54,276 bases of DNA from Spirochaetota bacterium (GCA_024274705.1 JAJSAL010000027.1:1-54276), one strand, 5' to 3'. Positions 17,316 through 26,281 are shown, numbered from the stretch's first letter. The notes: generated by a model from the letters alone, not told the origin. Program-made: numbers and translations.

Positions 17316-18674
17316 ATGAAAAAAATGAGATGGGTTGTGTTTTTCGCCGTTGTTCTGTGCCTGGTTGGAGCAGGAGCTGTCATGGCAGGCGGAAAACAGG
17401 AAGCTCCAGGAACGGAAGGAACGGCAGATGCAGGCGGCGGGGTGAAGAAAGTTGATGTCACCGTCCAGATGTTCTCCGGGCCGGAGTTCGATGCCATGGT
17501 GCCTACCGCTGAGTACTGGAATCAGAACTATGAGGAAAAAACCGGTATCCATGTTAATAATATTGCCTTGAGCCGGGTGGGGTACTTCGAAAAGATGCAA
17601 TCCCAGCTGGTAGCCGGTCTGGCTGAACCGAACCTGGTACACCCGTTCAGCATGGCCTTAGGTAAGCTGAGGCCATACCTGGAAGACTTGAGATCGTACC
17701 TGGATGATCCGGAAGTCATGACGGGCCCGGATGGAGAAGAATACCAGTTCAGCCAGTTCTTGGCTCCCGCCCGGGCGAGTGTAACTGCAGCTGACGGTGC
17801 TATCCTGGGTATGCCCAAGGATATGAGTGAACTCGCCGTGTACTACCGGAAGGACATCATCAGTAATCCCCCGGAAACCTGGCCTGAGTTCGTGGAAACG
17901 GCAAAAAAGTATACCAAGAGCATCAATCCCGGCTCTCCTACCGAGTATGGAGTTGTACTTCAGGGAAAATACGAGAAATGGACTTTCTGCGCTGCCCTGG
18001 AAACCCTGTGGCCCGCGGGCTACGAGATCTTTGCTCCCGGCAGCGGAACGGAAATCGACGGCTACAATCCGGACGTAGTCAAAGCTTTCAAGGTATTTGA
18101 AGATCTCTATAAAGCTGAAGCTCTCTACCCGGGATTCGACAACACCGAGTATCCTGAAGTTTCCGCCGCCCTGGAAAGCGGTGACGTGGCCATGGCAATT
18201 CAGTGGAACGCAAACTACTTCAGCCTGACTAACCCTGATATTTCACCGAAAGTGTATGACAAGATTGCTCTGTATGATCCTCCCGGCTGGAAGCAGCCCG
18301 ACGGTTCCATCAAGAGGATGATGTATGTACAGACCATCAATCTCTCGCTGAACAAGAGTTCAAAGAACAAGAAACAGGCCATGCAGTTCCTGGCCTGGAG
18401 CAGCCTTGGTGAAGGCGCCTACCTGTATGCGGAAGCCGGAGGATCCTCACCCATTAAAGGAGTGTGGATGGCTGATGACGCCATGATGCCTTACCCTGTT
18501 CTGGCTCCTATGGTCGAAAAGTATGGAAGGTCCCTTCCCATGCACGACGACATGACCGAACTCGTTATGATCGGATCTTCCTGGATCCAGAAAGTTGGTA
18601 TCGGAGCAGCAACAGCAGAGGAGGCTGCCCGGGGCTTACCGGCTGAAATGAAAAAATTCCTCGAAACGAGGTAA
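17316..18674 (+). CDS. Carbohydrate ABC transporter substrate-binding protein (CUT1)
   Basis: This 452-residue family-1 extracellular binding protein starts at ATG 17316, with GGAGG five bases upstream. The signal peptide ends at V-M-A, and the mature protein begins G-G-K-Q-E-A-P with no lipobox cysteine. The fold markers D-M-S-E-L-A-V-Y-Y-R-K-D and A-L-E-S-G-D-V-A-M are visible. It should deliver a sugar, polyol or related solute to the permease pair. Two strong hairpins directly downstream probably keep its transcript more abundant than that of the following permease gene. Confidence 0.9.
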   Translation: MKKMRWVVFFAVVLCLVGAGAVMAGGKQEAPGTEGTADAGGGVKKVDVTVQMFSGPEFDAMVPTAEYWNQNYEEKTGIHVNNIALSRVGYFEKMQSQLVAGLAEPNLVHPFSMALGKLRPYLEDLRSYLDDPEVMTGPDGEEYQFSQFLAPARASVTAADGAILGMPKDMSELAVYYRKDIISNPPETWPEFVETAKKYTKSINPGSPTEYGVVLQGKYEKWTFCAALETLWPAGYEIFAPGSGTEIDGYNPDVVKAFKVFEDLYKAEALYPGFDNTEYPEVSAALESGDVAMAIQWNANYFSLTNPDISPKVYDKIALYDPPGWKQPDGSIKRMMYVQTINLSLNKSSKNKKQAMQFLAWSSLGEGAYLYAEAGGSSPIKGVWMADDAMMPYPVLAPMVEKYGRSLPMHDDMTELVMIGSSWIQKVGIGAATAEEAARGLPAEMKKFLETR

Positions 18675-18697
18675 GGTTTTTAGGTTTAAATAATACT

Positions 18698-18738
18698 CTC
18701 CCTCCGGGTCGGGCCTGTACCGGCCCGGAAGGAGCTTT
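18698..18738 (+). terminator. Partial terminator/attenuator between binding protein and permease genes
   Basis: A GC-rich hairpin has arms at 18698-18712 and 18720-18734 (outer pairs CTCC/GGAG, inner CCGGG/CCCGG) and is followed by CTTTTC. It sits 24 bases after the stop codon of the binding-protein gene. It probably reduces transcription into the permease gene or protects the upstream mRNA. Confidence 0.7.
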
Positions 18739-18740
18739 TC

Positions 18741-18772
18741 CACCGGTATTTTCCCCGGGGAGAATGCCGGTG
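18741..18772 (+). other. Second mRNA hairpin between binding protein and permease genes
   Basis: CACCGG (18741-18746) pairs with CCGGTG (18767-18772), and the interior also pairs almost completely, with a few G-T pairs. It follows the first hairpin by two bases and has no T-run, so mRNA stabilisation is more likely than termination. Confidence 0.55.
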
Positions 18773-18816
18773 CAAATGCAACCTATGTATAAGAATGTAT
18801 GAAGGAGAGAATCCAG

Positions 18817-19746
18817 GTGGAGCAAAACACAGTGCAAGCAGGACCAAAAAGCAGGGGTAGCATGGCAGGTTCCATACAGCGCGGTATGGGCAGCTTCATA
18901 GAGAAATGGTTTAAATACCTGATGATCACCCCCATGACGATAATACTCGCCGGTGTGGCCATGTATCCTTTTATCTTTGCGGTACGCCTGGCCTTTACCA
19001 ACGCGAAGACGATGAACTTGAGAAATCCGGACTTTGTGGGAGTTCAGAATTTTGTATCGATTCTCACCTCGAGTCTGTTCTGGAAATCCACCCTCCTCAC
19101 CATCGGGTATGTTGCGGGTGCTCTCTCCCTGGAAATCGTTATCGGTGTTTTCCTGGCGATCCTTGCAGAAAAAGTTTCAAGGGGTCAGAAATGGTACGTA
19201 TCCCTGCTGATTACTCCCATGCTTATTTCCACGGTACTCGCAGGTATTATTTTCCGCCTGGAACTGAATCCCCAGTTCGGAGTCATTCCTTACTATCTTC
19301 AGAAGATTGGGGGACCTCAGAACCTGCTGGACACCGGGCACGCCCTTGTAACGGTTATGCTCATAGACGTGTGGCAGTGGACGTCCTTCATCTTTCTCAT
19401 TGCCTTTGCAGGGCTCAAATCCCTTCCGGTAGAGCCTTTCGAGGCGGCAAAGGTATACGGCGCTAAGGCGGGTCAAACGTTCTGGCAGGTAACTATTCCC
19501 CTGTTGAAACCGGTACTGATGATCGCCATCATCTTCAGGATGATGGACGCTTTTAAGGCATTCGACCATATCTACATTCTCACCTCCGGAGGGCCTAATT
19601 TCGCGACCACAACATTCTCGGTCCTGACATATAACTACGCGTATACGAAAGACCATTTCGGCATGGCGTCGGCAATGGCGATTATTTTGCTGATCATTAT
19701 GATCTTTATCACGAAATATCTTCTAAAACTGGCTAAATGGCAGTAG
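18817..19746 (+). CDS. Carbohydrate ABC transporter permease (MalF/CUT1 type)
   Basis: This permease of about 309 residues has six membrane segments, beginning near residue 30. The EAA loop reads F-E-A-A-K-V-Y-G-A-K-A-G-Q-T-F-W near residue 215, and Y-I-L-T-S-G-G-P, typical of MalF, follows. I favour GTG 18817, which has AAGGAG nine bases upstream; ATG 18799 is in frame but has no ribosome binding site. Its position after the binding-protein gene, with the partner permease gene five genes earlier, is unusual for CUT1 operons. Confidence 0.9.
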   Translation: MEQNTVQAGPKSRGSMAGSIQRGMGSFIEKWFKYLMITPMTIILAGVAMYPFIFAVRLAFTNAKTMNLRNPDFVGVQNFVSILTSSLFWKSTLLTIGYVAGALSLEIVIGVFLAILAEKVSRGQKWYVSLLITPMLISTVLAGIIFRLELNPQFGVIPYYLQKIGGPQNLLDTGHALVTVMLIDVWQWTSFIFLIAFAGLKSLPVEPFEAAKVYGAKAGQTFWQVTIPLLKPVLMIAIIFRMMDAFKAFDHIYILTSGGPNFATTTFSVLTYNYAYTKDHFGMASAMAIILLIIMIFITKYLLKLAKWQ

Positions 19747-19823
19747 CAGATAGAGAGGAGGCCCTGAGGGAAAGGGAATCAGAAGAACTAAAAAAAAGTG
19801 TCCTTATGGTAAAAAAAAATCAA

Positions 19824-19853
19824 TTTACATTTGCATGTGGATAAAAGGATAAT
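19824..19853 (+). promoter_or_regulatory. Possible promoter of the GRE gene
   Basis: TTTACA (19824-19829) and GATAAT (19848-19853) are 18 bases apart in a 170-base AT-rich gap before the GRE gene. The match is moderate. The gap also holds TCAGGATATCTGA (19881-19893), a near-palindrome that might be an operator. Confidence 0.4.
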
Positions 19854-19916
19854 TAAATTGGTAACGGTTAGGTTTGTTGTTCAGGATATCTGATTTTCCA
19901 GGTGAGGTGTATAGAG

Positions 19917-22196
19917 ATGGAAAAACGGCTGGTTACTATTAAAAAACGGCTCTTTGAAGAGTACTATCAGAAAAAAGAGTGGTGGGGAGACGATCAATCG
20001 ATTTTTAACGATGATCCGGGATTAAAAGATAAGCCGCTGGTAATCAGTAAAGCCCTGGCTGTGCAGAAGGTCTGCCGGGATATGCCTGTTGAGCTCAAGT
20101 CAGATGAGCTGATCGTAGGTGTGCCTACCATGAGTTCAGTGGGTTTCGGGCACGCATTTCCAAGATATGAAACGGAAGAAGAAGCGGAAGAAGCAGCAAA
20201 GGTGTGTCTCAACAGAAAATCAGTGTGGGGGCACCACAACCCGTATTACCGGAAGGTCCTGGAAGAGGGCATCGACAGGATCAAGGCGGAAGCTGAAGAG
20301 TATAAGGGCCGGGTTCCCGAAGGCGACAGGGAGACCAGGGACTGGTACGAAGCGGTAATCCTGGCGTTAGGAAGTGCGGAGATCCTGAGCAACCGGTATG
20401 CTGACCTCTGTGAGTACATGGCGGGGGAAGCCGGTACCCGGGAGAGGAAGTCTGAACTTGGAGAGATAGCCCGGATATGCCGGAAAGTTCCGATGAAACC
20501 TGCAGAAAGTTTTCACGAAGCCCTTCAGAGCGTGTGGCTTGTGCATACGATCCTTCATAGTTCACTTAACTACACCTCTATAGGAAGGGTGGATCAGTAC
20601 CTGTGGCCGTTTTATAAAAAGGACTTAGGAAGCGGAAAAATCACCGGAAGTAAGGCCCGGGAACTCCTCGGTTCGTTTCTCGTAAAGTTCAACGAAAGGG
20701 TCCAGCTCAACAACGAACACATCGAAGACCACTTCACTTTCGGCGACTGGTCCCAGGGGGGAGACCCCGATCTGGAAACAACGCACCTGAAAATGTCCAA
20801 TGATGAAGAATATACCTTCGGGCAGTCTTCCAATCACTGGCTTCAGAACTGCATCATATCCGGTCTTACACCTGAGGGGAAGGACGGTACAAACGACCTG
20901 ACCTACATGGTTATCGACCTGATAAACGAACTGGATCTGATCGATCCCCTGGTTTCAGTGCGGCTTCACAAAGATTCACCGGAAGAACTGTACGATTACA
21001 CGGCGAAAGCGCTGTCCCGGGGGGGTGCACAGCCTACCGTGTTTAACGATGATGTGGTTATTCCGGGAATGGTGAACCACCTGGGTATTCCCCTGGAGGA
21101 TGCACGGGACTACAGCAATGACGGCTGCTGGGAAACACTGCCTTACGGACGGACGGAATTCGGTTACGGCCACATCGAAGTACTTCTAAGCCTGGAAAGT
21201 CTCCTGAACCGCGGTAAATCGATGCTGAACGGCAATCCAATCGGTCCTGATTCGGGAGACCTTTCCCGGTACGATACTTTTAAAAAATTGTTTGATGCCT
21301 TTAAAAAGCAGGTCCAGAACCGAATCGATGTTGCGGTAGCTAATAAACTGAAATACTACGATGAGGTGTATAAGATCGCCCCTGTTCCGTTCCTTTCGGG
21401 ATTGATAGAAGATTGTCTGAAGAACGGGAAGGATATGACCCGGAGAGGTGCCAGGTACAGACTCTATTCGCCTCTCATTACCGGTTACTCCCACTGTATC
21501 GACTCGCTGGCTGTGATAAAGAAGGTAGTGTACGAAGAGAAGAAAGTTACACTGGAAAAGGTCGTCGAAATCCTTAAGAAAAACTGGGAAGGAGAAGAAC
21601 AGCTCCGCCAGTACTGTCTCAATATGGTCCCGAAGTACGGAAATGACGACGATTATGTGGATTCCATCGGGGTGGATTTTCTTACCTGGTACTGTGATTA
21701 TTTTGACCAATGGAACCAAAAGGTGGATTGGATAACCTTCGCGCCCAGTGTGGGTACATTCGAAAATTATCCCCGTTTAGGGTACGTGTGCGGCGCATCC
21801 GCCGACGGCAGGAAAGCCCAGGAACCCCTGGCAAGCAACTATTCCCCTTCGGTAGGCATGGATAAGAGCGGTCCCACAGCTGTTGTTAAATCTGCGACAA
21901 AGTTCGATCTCCGGAGACTCAACGACGGCTGTCCTGTTGACATGAGGATTAATTTCACCGATTTTGAGGATGAAGGCGGTCAAATTCTCAAGGACTTTAT
22001 CAAGGGCTTCATCAAGCTTGGCGGCAATATCCTCACCATCTCCAAGGTAAGCACAGAGGTCCTGAAAGCAGCACAGGAAGACCCGGTGAAGTACAACTCG
22101 CTACGGGTAAGGCTGGGAGGATTAACGGCATATTTCGTTCAGCTGTGTAAAACCCAGCAGGATGAATATATCAAGAGAACGGAGCACAGCTTTTAA
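19917..22196 (+). CDS. Glycyl radical enzyme of unassigned subfamily (PFL-like lyase/dehydratase)
   Basis: This 759-residue protein covers the whole pyruvate formate-lyase fold. The thiyl site is D-G-C-W-E (Cys404, Glu406). A Glu two residues after the Cys is typical of dehydratase and lyase GREs such as CutC and glycerol dehydratase; true PFL has C-C. The radical loop near the C-terminus reads V-R-L-G-G-L-T-A-Y-F (Gly735), with Leu where most families have an aromatic residue. S-A-D-G-R-K and G-P-T-A-V-V-K-S are conserved. ATG 19917 is preceded by GAGGTG. The activase gene follows. The substrate is unknown; PFL activity itself is unlikely. Confidence 0.9.
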   Translation: MEKRLVTIKKRLFEEYYQKKEWWGDDQSIFNDDPGLKDKPLVISKALAVQKVCRDMPVELKSDELIVGVPTMSSVGFGHAFPRYETEEEAEEAAKVCLNRKSVWGHHNPYYRKVLEEGIDRIKAEAEEYKGRVPEGDRETRDWYEAVILALGSAEILSNRYADLCEYMAGEAGTRERKSELGEIARICRKVPMKPAESFHEALQSVWLVHTILHSSLNYTSIGRVDQYLWPFYKKDLGSGKITGSKARELLGSFLVKFNERVQLNNEHIEDHFTFGDWSQGGDPDLETTHLKMSNDEEYTFGQSSNHWLQNCIISGLTPEGKDGTNDLTYMVIDLINELDLIDPLVSVRLHKDSPEELYDYTAKALSRGGAQPTVFNDDVVIPGMVNHLGIPLEDARDYSNDGCWETLPYGRTEFGYGHIEVLLSLESLLNRGKSMLNGNPIGPDSGDLSRYDTFKKLFDAFKKQVQNRIDVAVANKLKYYDEVYKIAPVPFLSGLIEDCLKNGKDMTRRGARYRLYSPLITGYSHCIDSLAVIKKVVYEEKKVTLEKVVEILKKNWEGEEQLRQYCLNMVPKYGNDDDYVDSIGVDFLTWYCDYFDQWNQKVDWITFAPSVGTFENYPRLGYVCGASADGRKAQEPLASNYSPSVGMDKSGPTAVVKSATKFDLRRLNDGCPVDMRINFTDFEDEGGQILKDFIKGFIKLGGNILTISKVSTEVLKAAQEDPVKYNSLRVRLGGLTAYFVQLCKTQQDEYIKRTEHSF

Positions 22197-22228
22197 GGCT
22201 GACTCCTGTTTCCCGGGAAAGGAGTGAA

Positions 22229-22267
22229 ATGTATTCTGCGTTCACCCTAGGGCTTCAACATGATTGA
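22229..22267 (+). CDS. Possible 12-codon leader ORF coupled to the activase gene
   Basis: ATG 22229 has a near-perfect AAAGGAG four bases upstream and reads 12 codons to TGA at 22265-22267, overlapping the activase ATG (22260) in another frame. The activase has only a weak site of its own (CTAGGG), so termination here may feed ribosomes to it. The hairpin ACTCC...GGAGT around 22202-22225 sequesters the same AAAGGAG. This is inference; the peptide itself need not have a function. Confidence 0.35.
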   Translation: MYSAFTLGLQHD

Positions 22268-23186
22268 GAGGCAGAATAACCGGAGTAAAACCGGAATAGT
22301 ATTCGACATCCAGAGATTTGCCATTCACGACGGATATGGAATTCGAACCCTCGTTTTTCTGAAAGGGTGCCCCTTACGGTGCACATGGTGCAGCAATCCG
22401 GAATCTCAGAAACAGAAACCGGAAGTGATGTTCTATGAAGAAAAGTGCATCGGTTGCGGTGCCTGCATAGAAGCCTGTCCCTTCGGTGAGGAACGTAAGA
22501 GTTTCCGGCGGGATACCCGGGGCAGGTGTGTCGGATGCGGAAAGTGCGTGGAGGTCTGCTACGCAGAAGCACGTAAACTCATCGGCAGGACCATGACTGT
22601 CGGAGAGGTCCTGGATGTCGTTCTGAAGGATACGGTTTTCTACGAGGAGTCTTCCGGCGGACTGACCATCGGAGGAGGCGAGCCTTCGTTCCAGGCGGAT
22701 TTTACAGCGGCTTTGCTGGAGGAAACACGGAGAGAGACTATTCATACTGCCGTGGAAACCTGCGGATTTACACCCTGGGACCAATTTAAAAAGCTGCTGA
22801 AACATCTCGATCTTTTGCTGTTCGATCTGAAACACATGGATTCAGAAAAACACAAAGATGCAACCGGAACCGGTAATGAAGTGATTCTCAGAAACGCGGA
22901 ACTCGCTTCTGAAGCGGCCCGTGATATGATCATCCGGATACCCCTGATTCCGAATTTCAATAATGATCCGGAGAATCTTCATGCCCTTGGTGATTTTGTA
23001 AACAGCAGGTTGTCCGGGGTCAGGCAGGTAAATATTCTTCCTTATCACTCGATAGGTGAATCCAAAAGTGAAAGACTCGGAACTTTCTATGGACTCCACG
23101 GACTGAAGCCTTTGGAAAAAGAAGAAATAGTATCGGCAAAACAAATTCTGCAGTCCCACGGTTTACAGGTTAAAATCGGCGGCTGA
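22260..23186 (+). CDS. Glycyl radical enzyme activating protein (radical SAM)
   Basis: This 308-residue radical-SAM activase has the cluster motif C-P-L-R-C-T-W-C (CX3CX2C) near residues 38-45. Two ferredoxin-like 4Fe-4S motifs follow, C-I-G-C-G-A-C-I-E-A-C-P and C-V-G-C-G-K-C-V-E-V-C. The SAM-binding G-G-G-E-P lies near residue 140. It installs the glycyl radical on its partner GRE, encoded 63 bases upstream. Activases with two extra clusters usually serve dehydratase or lyase GREs rather than PFL, which agrees with the GCWE active site. Confidence 0.93.
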   Translation: MIERQNNRSKTGIVFDIQRFAIHDGYGIRTLVFLKGCPLRCTWCSNPESQKQKPEVMFYEEKCIGCGACIEACPFGEERKSFRRDTRGRCVGCGKCVEVCYAEARKLIGRTMTVGEVLDVVLKDTVFYEESSGGLTIGGGEPSFQADFTAALLEETRRETIHTAVETCGFTPWDQFKKLLKHLDLLLFDLKHMDSEKHKDATGTGNEVILRNAELASEAARDMIIRIPLIPNFNNDPENLHALGDFVNSRLSGVRQVNILPYHSIGESKSERLGTFYGLHGLKPLEKEEIVSAKQILQSHGLQVKIGG

Positions 23187-23239
23187 TCCAGTTCAGCTTC
23201 CGGAACATACACGATTTCATGATCACGAGGAGGAAGGTA

Positions 23240-24418
23240 ATGAAAAAGATTAAAGCAGGACTTATCGGAGGTGGATTTATCGGTGCCATCCACGCGGAGG
23301 CCTTAAGGAGATTGGGATATGTGGATGTCATCGCCCTTGCAGAAGCAAATCAGGATGCAGCGGATACACTGGCCGGACAGCTATCGATTCCCAAGGCTTA
23401 CGGTAATTACAAGGACCTTATCTCGGACGGTGAGATCGATACGGTTCATGTTCTTACGCCAAACAAGTTTCACTTCCAGATGTCCAGAGAAGCGGAAGAA
23501 GCGGGAAAACATGTGGTGTGCGAGAAACCCCTTTCCATGAACAGCATTGAAGCCCACGAACTCGTACAGACTGCCAGGAAGAAAGGGGTGGTTAATGCTG
23601 TCTGCCACAATATGCGGTACTATCCCCTGGTAAAACAGGCCCGGGAAATGATCAAGGCAGGTGAAGCCGGAGATATACGTCTCGTTCACGGAAATTATTT
23701 ACAGGACTGGCTCTTTCTGGATACCGATTACAACTGGCGCCTATCGGCTGAGTTTGGAGGTAAATCCCGGGCAGTAGCAGATATAGGGACCCACTGGCTG
23801 GACATGGTGCAGTACATGATAGGACAGCGGGTGGTGTCGGTGTATGCCGACTTGAACACCTTTATTCCGGTACGGAAAAAACCCAAAGTGGAAGCTGCAA
23901 CCTACGTTGTCCGGGACTTAGGGCCCGATGATTACGAGGATGTCACCATCGATACTGAAGACCATGGTACGGTGATGCTCAAATTCAGCGGTGGCACTAA
24001 AGGTGTGCTCATCGCCTGCCAGGTGTGTGCCGGAAGAAAGAACCATATCGAATGGGAACTGAACGGTACCAAAAAAACCTTCCAGTGGTGCGGGGAGAAG
24101 CCGAACCATATGTGGATCGGTGAAAGGGGAAAAGTAAACGGGGAGTTTATCAAAAACCCGGCGATTATGTATCCCGATGCCGCAACGTACGCAGGCGCAC
24201 CCTGCGGACTGGGTGAAGGTTACCTGGACACGTTTAAGTCGATCTTTTCCGACATCTACGGCTGGATCAGGGAGGGGAAAGGTATGGATGAACAAAAGGT
24301 CCCATTCCCCACATTTCTTACGGGCCTGCAGGAACTGTCCATCGTGGATGCAGTACTCAAGAGCGGCGAATCCGGTACGTGGGTAGATGTTGAATATCTC
24401 GAAGATGGCGGTTACTAG
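23240..24418 (+). CDS. Gfo/Idh/MocA-family NAD(P)-dependent oxidoreductase
   Basis: This 392-residue protein has an N-terminal Rossmann fold (G-L-I-G-G-G-F-I-G-A-I-H-A near residues 7-19) and the family motif E-K-P-L-S-M-N near residue 97. A C-terminal alpha/beta substrate domain has D-I-G-T-H-W-L-D-M containing the usual catalytic histidine. Relatives oxidise or epimerise sugars, inositols or their derivatives. ATG 23240 is preceded by GGAGGAAGG. It lies 53 bases after the activase gene and probably ends the first transcription block, since a strong promoter follows at 24529. Confidence 0.9.
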   Translation: MKKIKAGLIGGGFIGAIHAEALRRLGYVDVIALAEANQDAADTLAGQLSIPKAYGNYKDLISDGEIDTVHVLTPNKFHFQMSREAEEAGKHVVCEKPLSMNSIEAHELVQTARKKGVVNAVCHNMRYYPLVKQAREMIKAGEAGDIRLVHGNYLQDWLFLDTDYNWRLSAEFGGKSRAVADIGTHWLDMVQYMIGQRVVSVYADLNTFIPVRKKPKVEAATYVVRDLGPDDYEDVTIDTEDHGTVMLKFSGGTKGVLIACQVCAGRKNHIEWELNGTKKTFQWCGEKPNHMWIGERGKVNGEFIKNPAIMYPDAATYAGAPCGLGEGYLDTFKSIFSDIYGWIREGKGMDEQKVPFPTFLTGLQELSIVDAVLKSGESGTWVDVEYLEDGGY

Positions 24419-24528
24419 GATCCGGGTACTGCCGGTGCGATGTGCCCGGCTGGATCGGAAATAACCATCATAATGGTTCCTGAAATACGGCTTATTCCAG
24501 CACCCGCGGGCGGTTGAAGGGAGGATGC

Positions 24529-24592
24529 TTGACAATAAGCACCTTTAATTGTTATAATATCAGACATAAGGTCATTGTAATGACTGATATTA
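24529..24592 (+). promoter_or_regulatory. Strong sigma-70 promoter with overlapping operator before the TPP-enzyme gene
   Basis: TTGACA (24529-24534) and TATAAT (24553-24558) have an 18-base spacer. TAATATCAG (24555-24563) and CTGATATTA (24584-24592) form a perfect 9-bp inverted repeat across the start region, with an inner palindrome GTCATTGTAATGAC at 24571-24584. The stretch AATATCAGACAT is identical to 14034-14045. This strongly suggests repression by one regulator at both promoters. Confidence 0.8.
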
Positions 24593-24625
24593 CGTTAACA
24601 GCGGTAAAGGTAAGGAGCGAACTTC

Positions 24626-26281
24626 ATGGCAAAGATGACCGGTGCCCGTTTTATTGCGGAGACTCTCCAGGGGTATGGAGTTTCCCATGTATTCTATATC
24701 GAAGCCATATTACGGCGGACAATGGTTGAGATGGAGAAACGTGGAATAAAGAGAATTCTCTGTCATAGTGAAAAATCTGCAGCTTACATGGCCGACGGAT
24801 ACTCCCGCACATCCCTGAAACCCGGTATTTGCCTGGCCCAGTCCGTTGGTGCGGCGAACCTGGCAGCAGGATTGCAGGACGCCTGGCTTGCCCACACACC
24901 GGTCGTTGCATTTACAGTACGAAAACCTCCGTTGTGGCAGTACAGGAATGCCTACCAGGAAATAGACCACAACCGGATGTACGAACCGGTAACCAAATTT
25001 AATGTAGAGCTTTCAACACTGGAACAGCTTCCTGTTCTCCTTCCCCAGGCGTTTCGCACGGCAACCAGCGGAACCCCCGGACCTGTTCACATCGATTTCT
25101 TAGGTTATGAAGGGGGAGATATTGATACTGCTGAAGCAGATCTGGACGTTCATGTGGAACGGATGTACAGCAGGATCCCATCCCGCAGAACTCTCCCGGA
25201 TACGCAGGAGATACACAACGCTGCAGCTGCACTGGAAAAGGCTGAGAGGCCGGTAATGGTCATCGGCAGGGGCATTCTTGTATCCGGGGCTGCTGAAGTA
25301 ATGGTTCAGCTTGCAGAAACGGTGGGTATGCCTGTTGCGACTTCCGTCGATGGAAAAGGACTGATTCCGGACAACCACCCCCTGGCTGTCGGTCCGGTAG
25401 GTACATATTGCAAACCCTGTGCAAACCGGATCGTATCCGAGGCGGATCTCGTTTTTTTCGCCGGAACCAATACCGGGGATCAGACGACAAAGAACTGGAC
25501 CCTTCCAAAACAGGGAACAACGGTCATACAGCTTGATATCAATCCCGAGGAGATAGGAAGAAGCTACCCGGGGGCCCTTGGGATAGCAGGGGACGCTAAA
25601 CTATCCCTTGAAGCTCTGCTGGGAACGGTTGGTAAGGGAGACAGGAAAGGGTGGGCTGAGCATGCCCTCGCCTGTGTTCAGGGATATCAGGAAAAGGTGG
25701 AACCTTACAGGAATTCCGATGCAGTGCCTATCCGCCCGGAACGGGTGTGCAGGGAAATTACCGGTGTTCTGGACGATGATGCCATTGTAGTCGCGGACAC
25801 CGGGTATTCCGCCATCTGGGCGGCAACGCAGATCGATATTACCAGTCCGAAGCAGACCTTCCTCCGGGCGGCAGGTTCTCTCGGATGGGCGTTCCCTGCT
25901 GCCCTGGGGGCGAAATGCGCAGCACCGGACCGGCAGGTAATCTGTTTTACCGGTGACGGGGCTTTCTGGTACCACCTGGGAGAGCTGGAAACCGCCAGCA
26001 GATGGGGCATCAATACGGTCACTGTTGTCAACAACAACAGTGTACTTGGTCAGAGCCGGCTGGGGATAGGCAGGGCATACGGGAAAGATACCGGGGACAA
26101 ACACCACATGTGGGGTTTCCGGCAGACACATTTCGCCCGAATCGCAGAAGAAATGGGGGCCTTCGGCATACGGGTACAGGACCCAGGTGAATTACATGAA
26201 GCGATCCGGAGAGCCCTGGATCAGGATAAACCGGCCCTGGTCGAGGTTATAACCGAACCGGATTCACATCCAATCGTATAA
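24626..26281 (+). CDS. Thiamine-diphosphate-dependent enzyme, acetolactate-synthase-like
   Basis: This 551-residue protein has the three-domain layout of the POX/AHAS family. Glu49 in C-H-S-E-K-S-A-A-Y-M-A is the cofactor-activating glutamate. The ThDP motif runs from G-D-G-A-F-W near residue 438 to N-N-N-S near 465. The central domain (about 195-330) is the usual dinucleotide-like fold. Family members decarboxylate 2-oxo acids, ligate carbonyls or cleave C-C bonds (IolD, sulfoacetaldehyde acetyltransferase). It is shorter than IolD, and the active-site residues do not settle its reaction. AAGGAG precedes ATG 24626. Confidence 0.88.
   Translation: MAKMTGARFIAETLQGYGVSHVFYIEAILRRTMVEMEKRGIKRILCHSEKSAAYMADGYSRTSLKPGICLAQSVGAANLAAGLQDAWLAHTPVVAFTVRKPPLWQYRNAYQEIDHNRMYEPVTKFNVELSTLEQLPVLLPQAFRTATSGTPGPVHIDFLGYEGGDIDTAEADLDVHVERMYSRIPSRRTLPDTQEIHNAAAALEKAERPVMVIGRGILVSGAAEVMVQLAETVGMPVATSVDGKGLIPDNHPLAVGPVGTYCKPCANRIVSEADLVFFAGTNTGDQTTKNWTLPKQGTTVIQLDINPEEIGRSYPGALGIAGDAKLSLEALLGTVGKGDRKGWAEHALACVQGYQEKVEPYRNSDAVPIRPERVCREITGVLDDDAIVVADTGYSAIWAATQIDITSPKQTFLRAAGSLGWAFPAALGAKCAAPDRQVICFTGDGAFWYHLGELETASRWGINTVTVVNNNSVLGQSRLGIGRAYGKDTGDKHHMWGFRQTHFARIAEEMGAFGIRVQDPGELHEAIRRALDQDKPALVEVITEPDSHPIV

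Noticed and set aside
19917-22196. True pyruvate formate-lyase (PflB)
   Set aside because: The adjacent Cys-Cys pair is missing and the site is GCWE, as in eliminating GREs.
22755-23159. Alternative minus-strand frames opposite the activase gene
   Set aside because: These are shadows of the radical-SAM gene without starts or motifs.
24626-26281. Inositol pathway enzyme IolD
   Set aside because: The protein is about 80 residues shorter than IolD, and no other iol genes except a generic Gfo/Idh protein are present.
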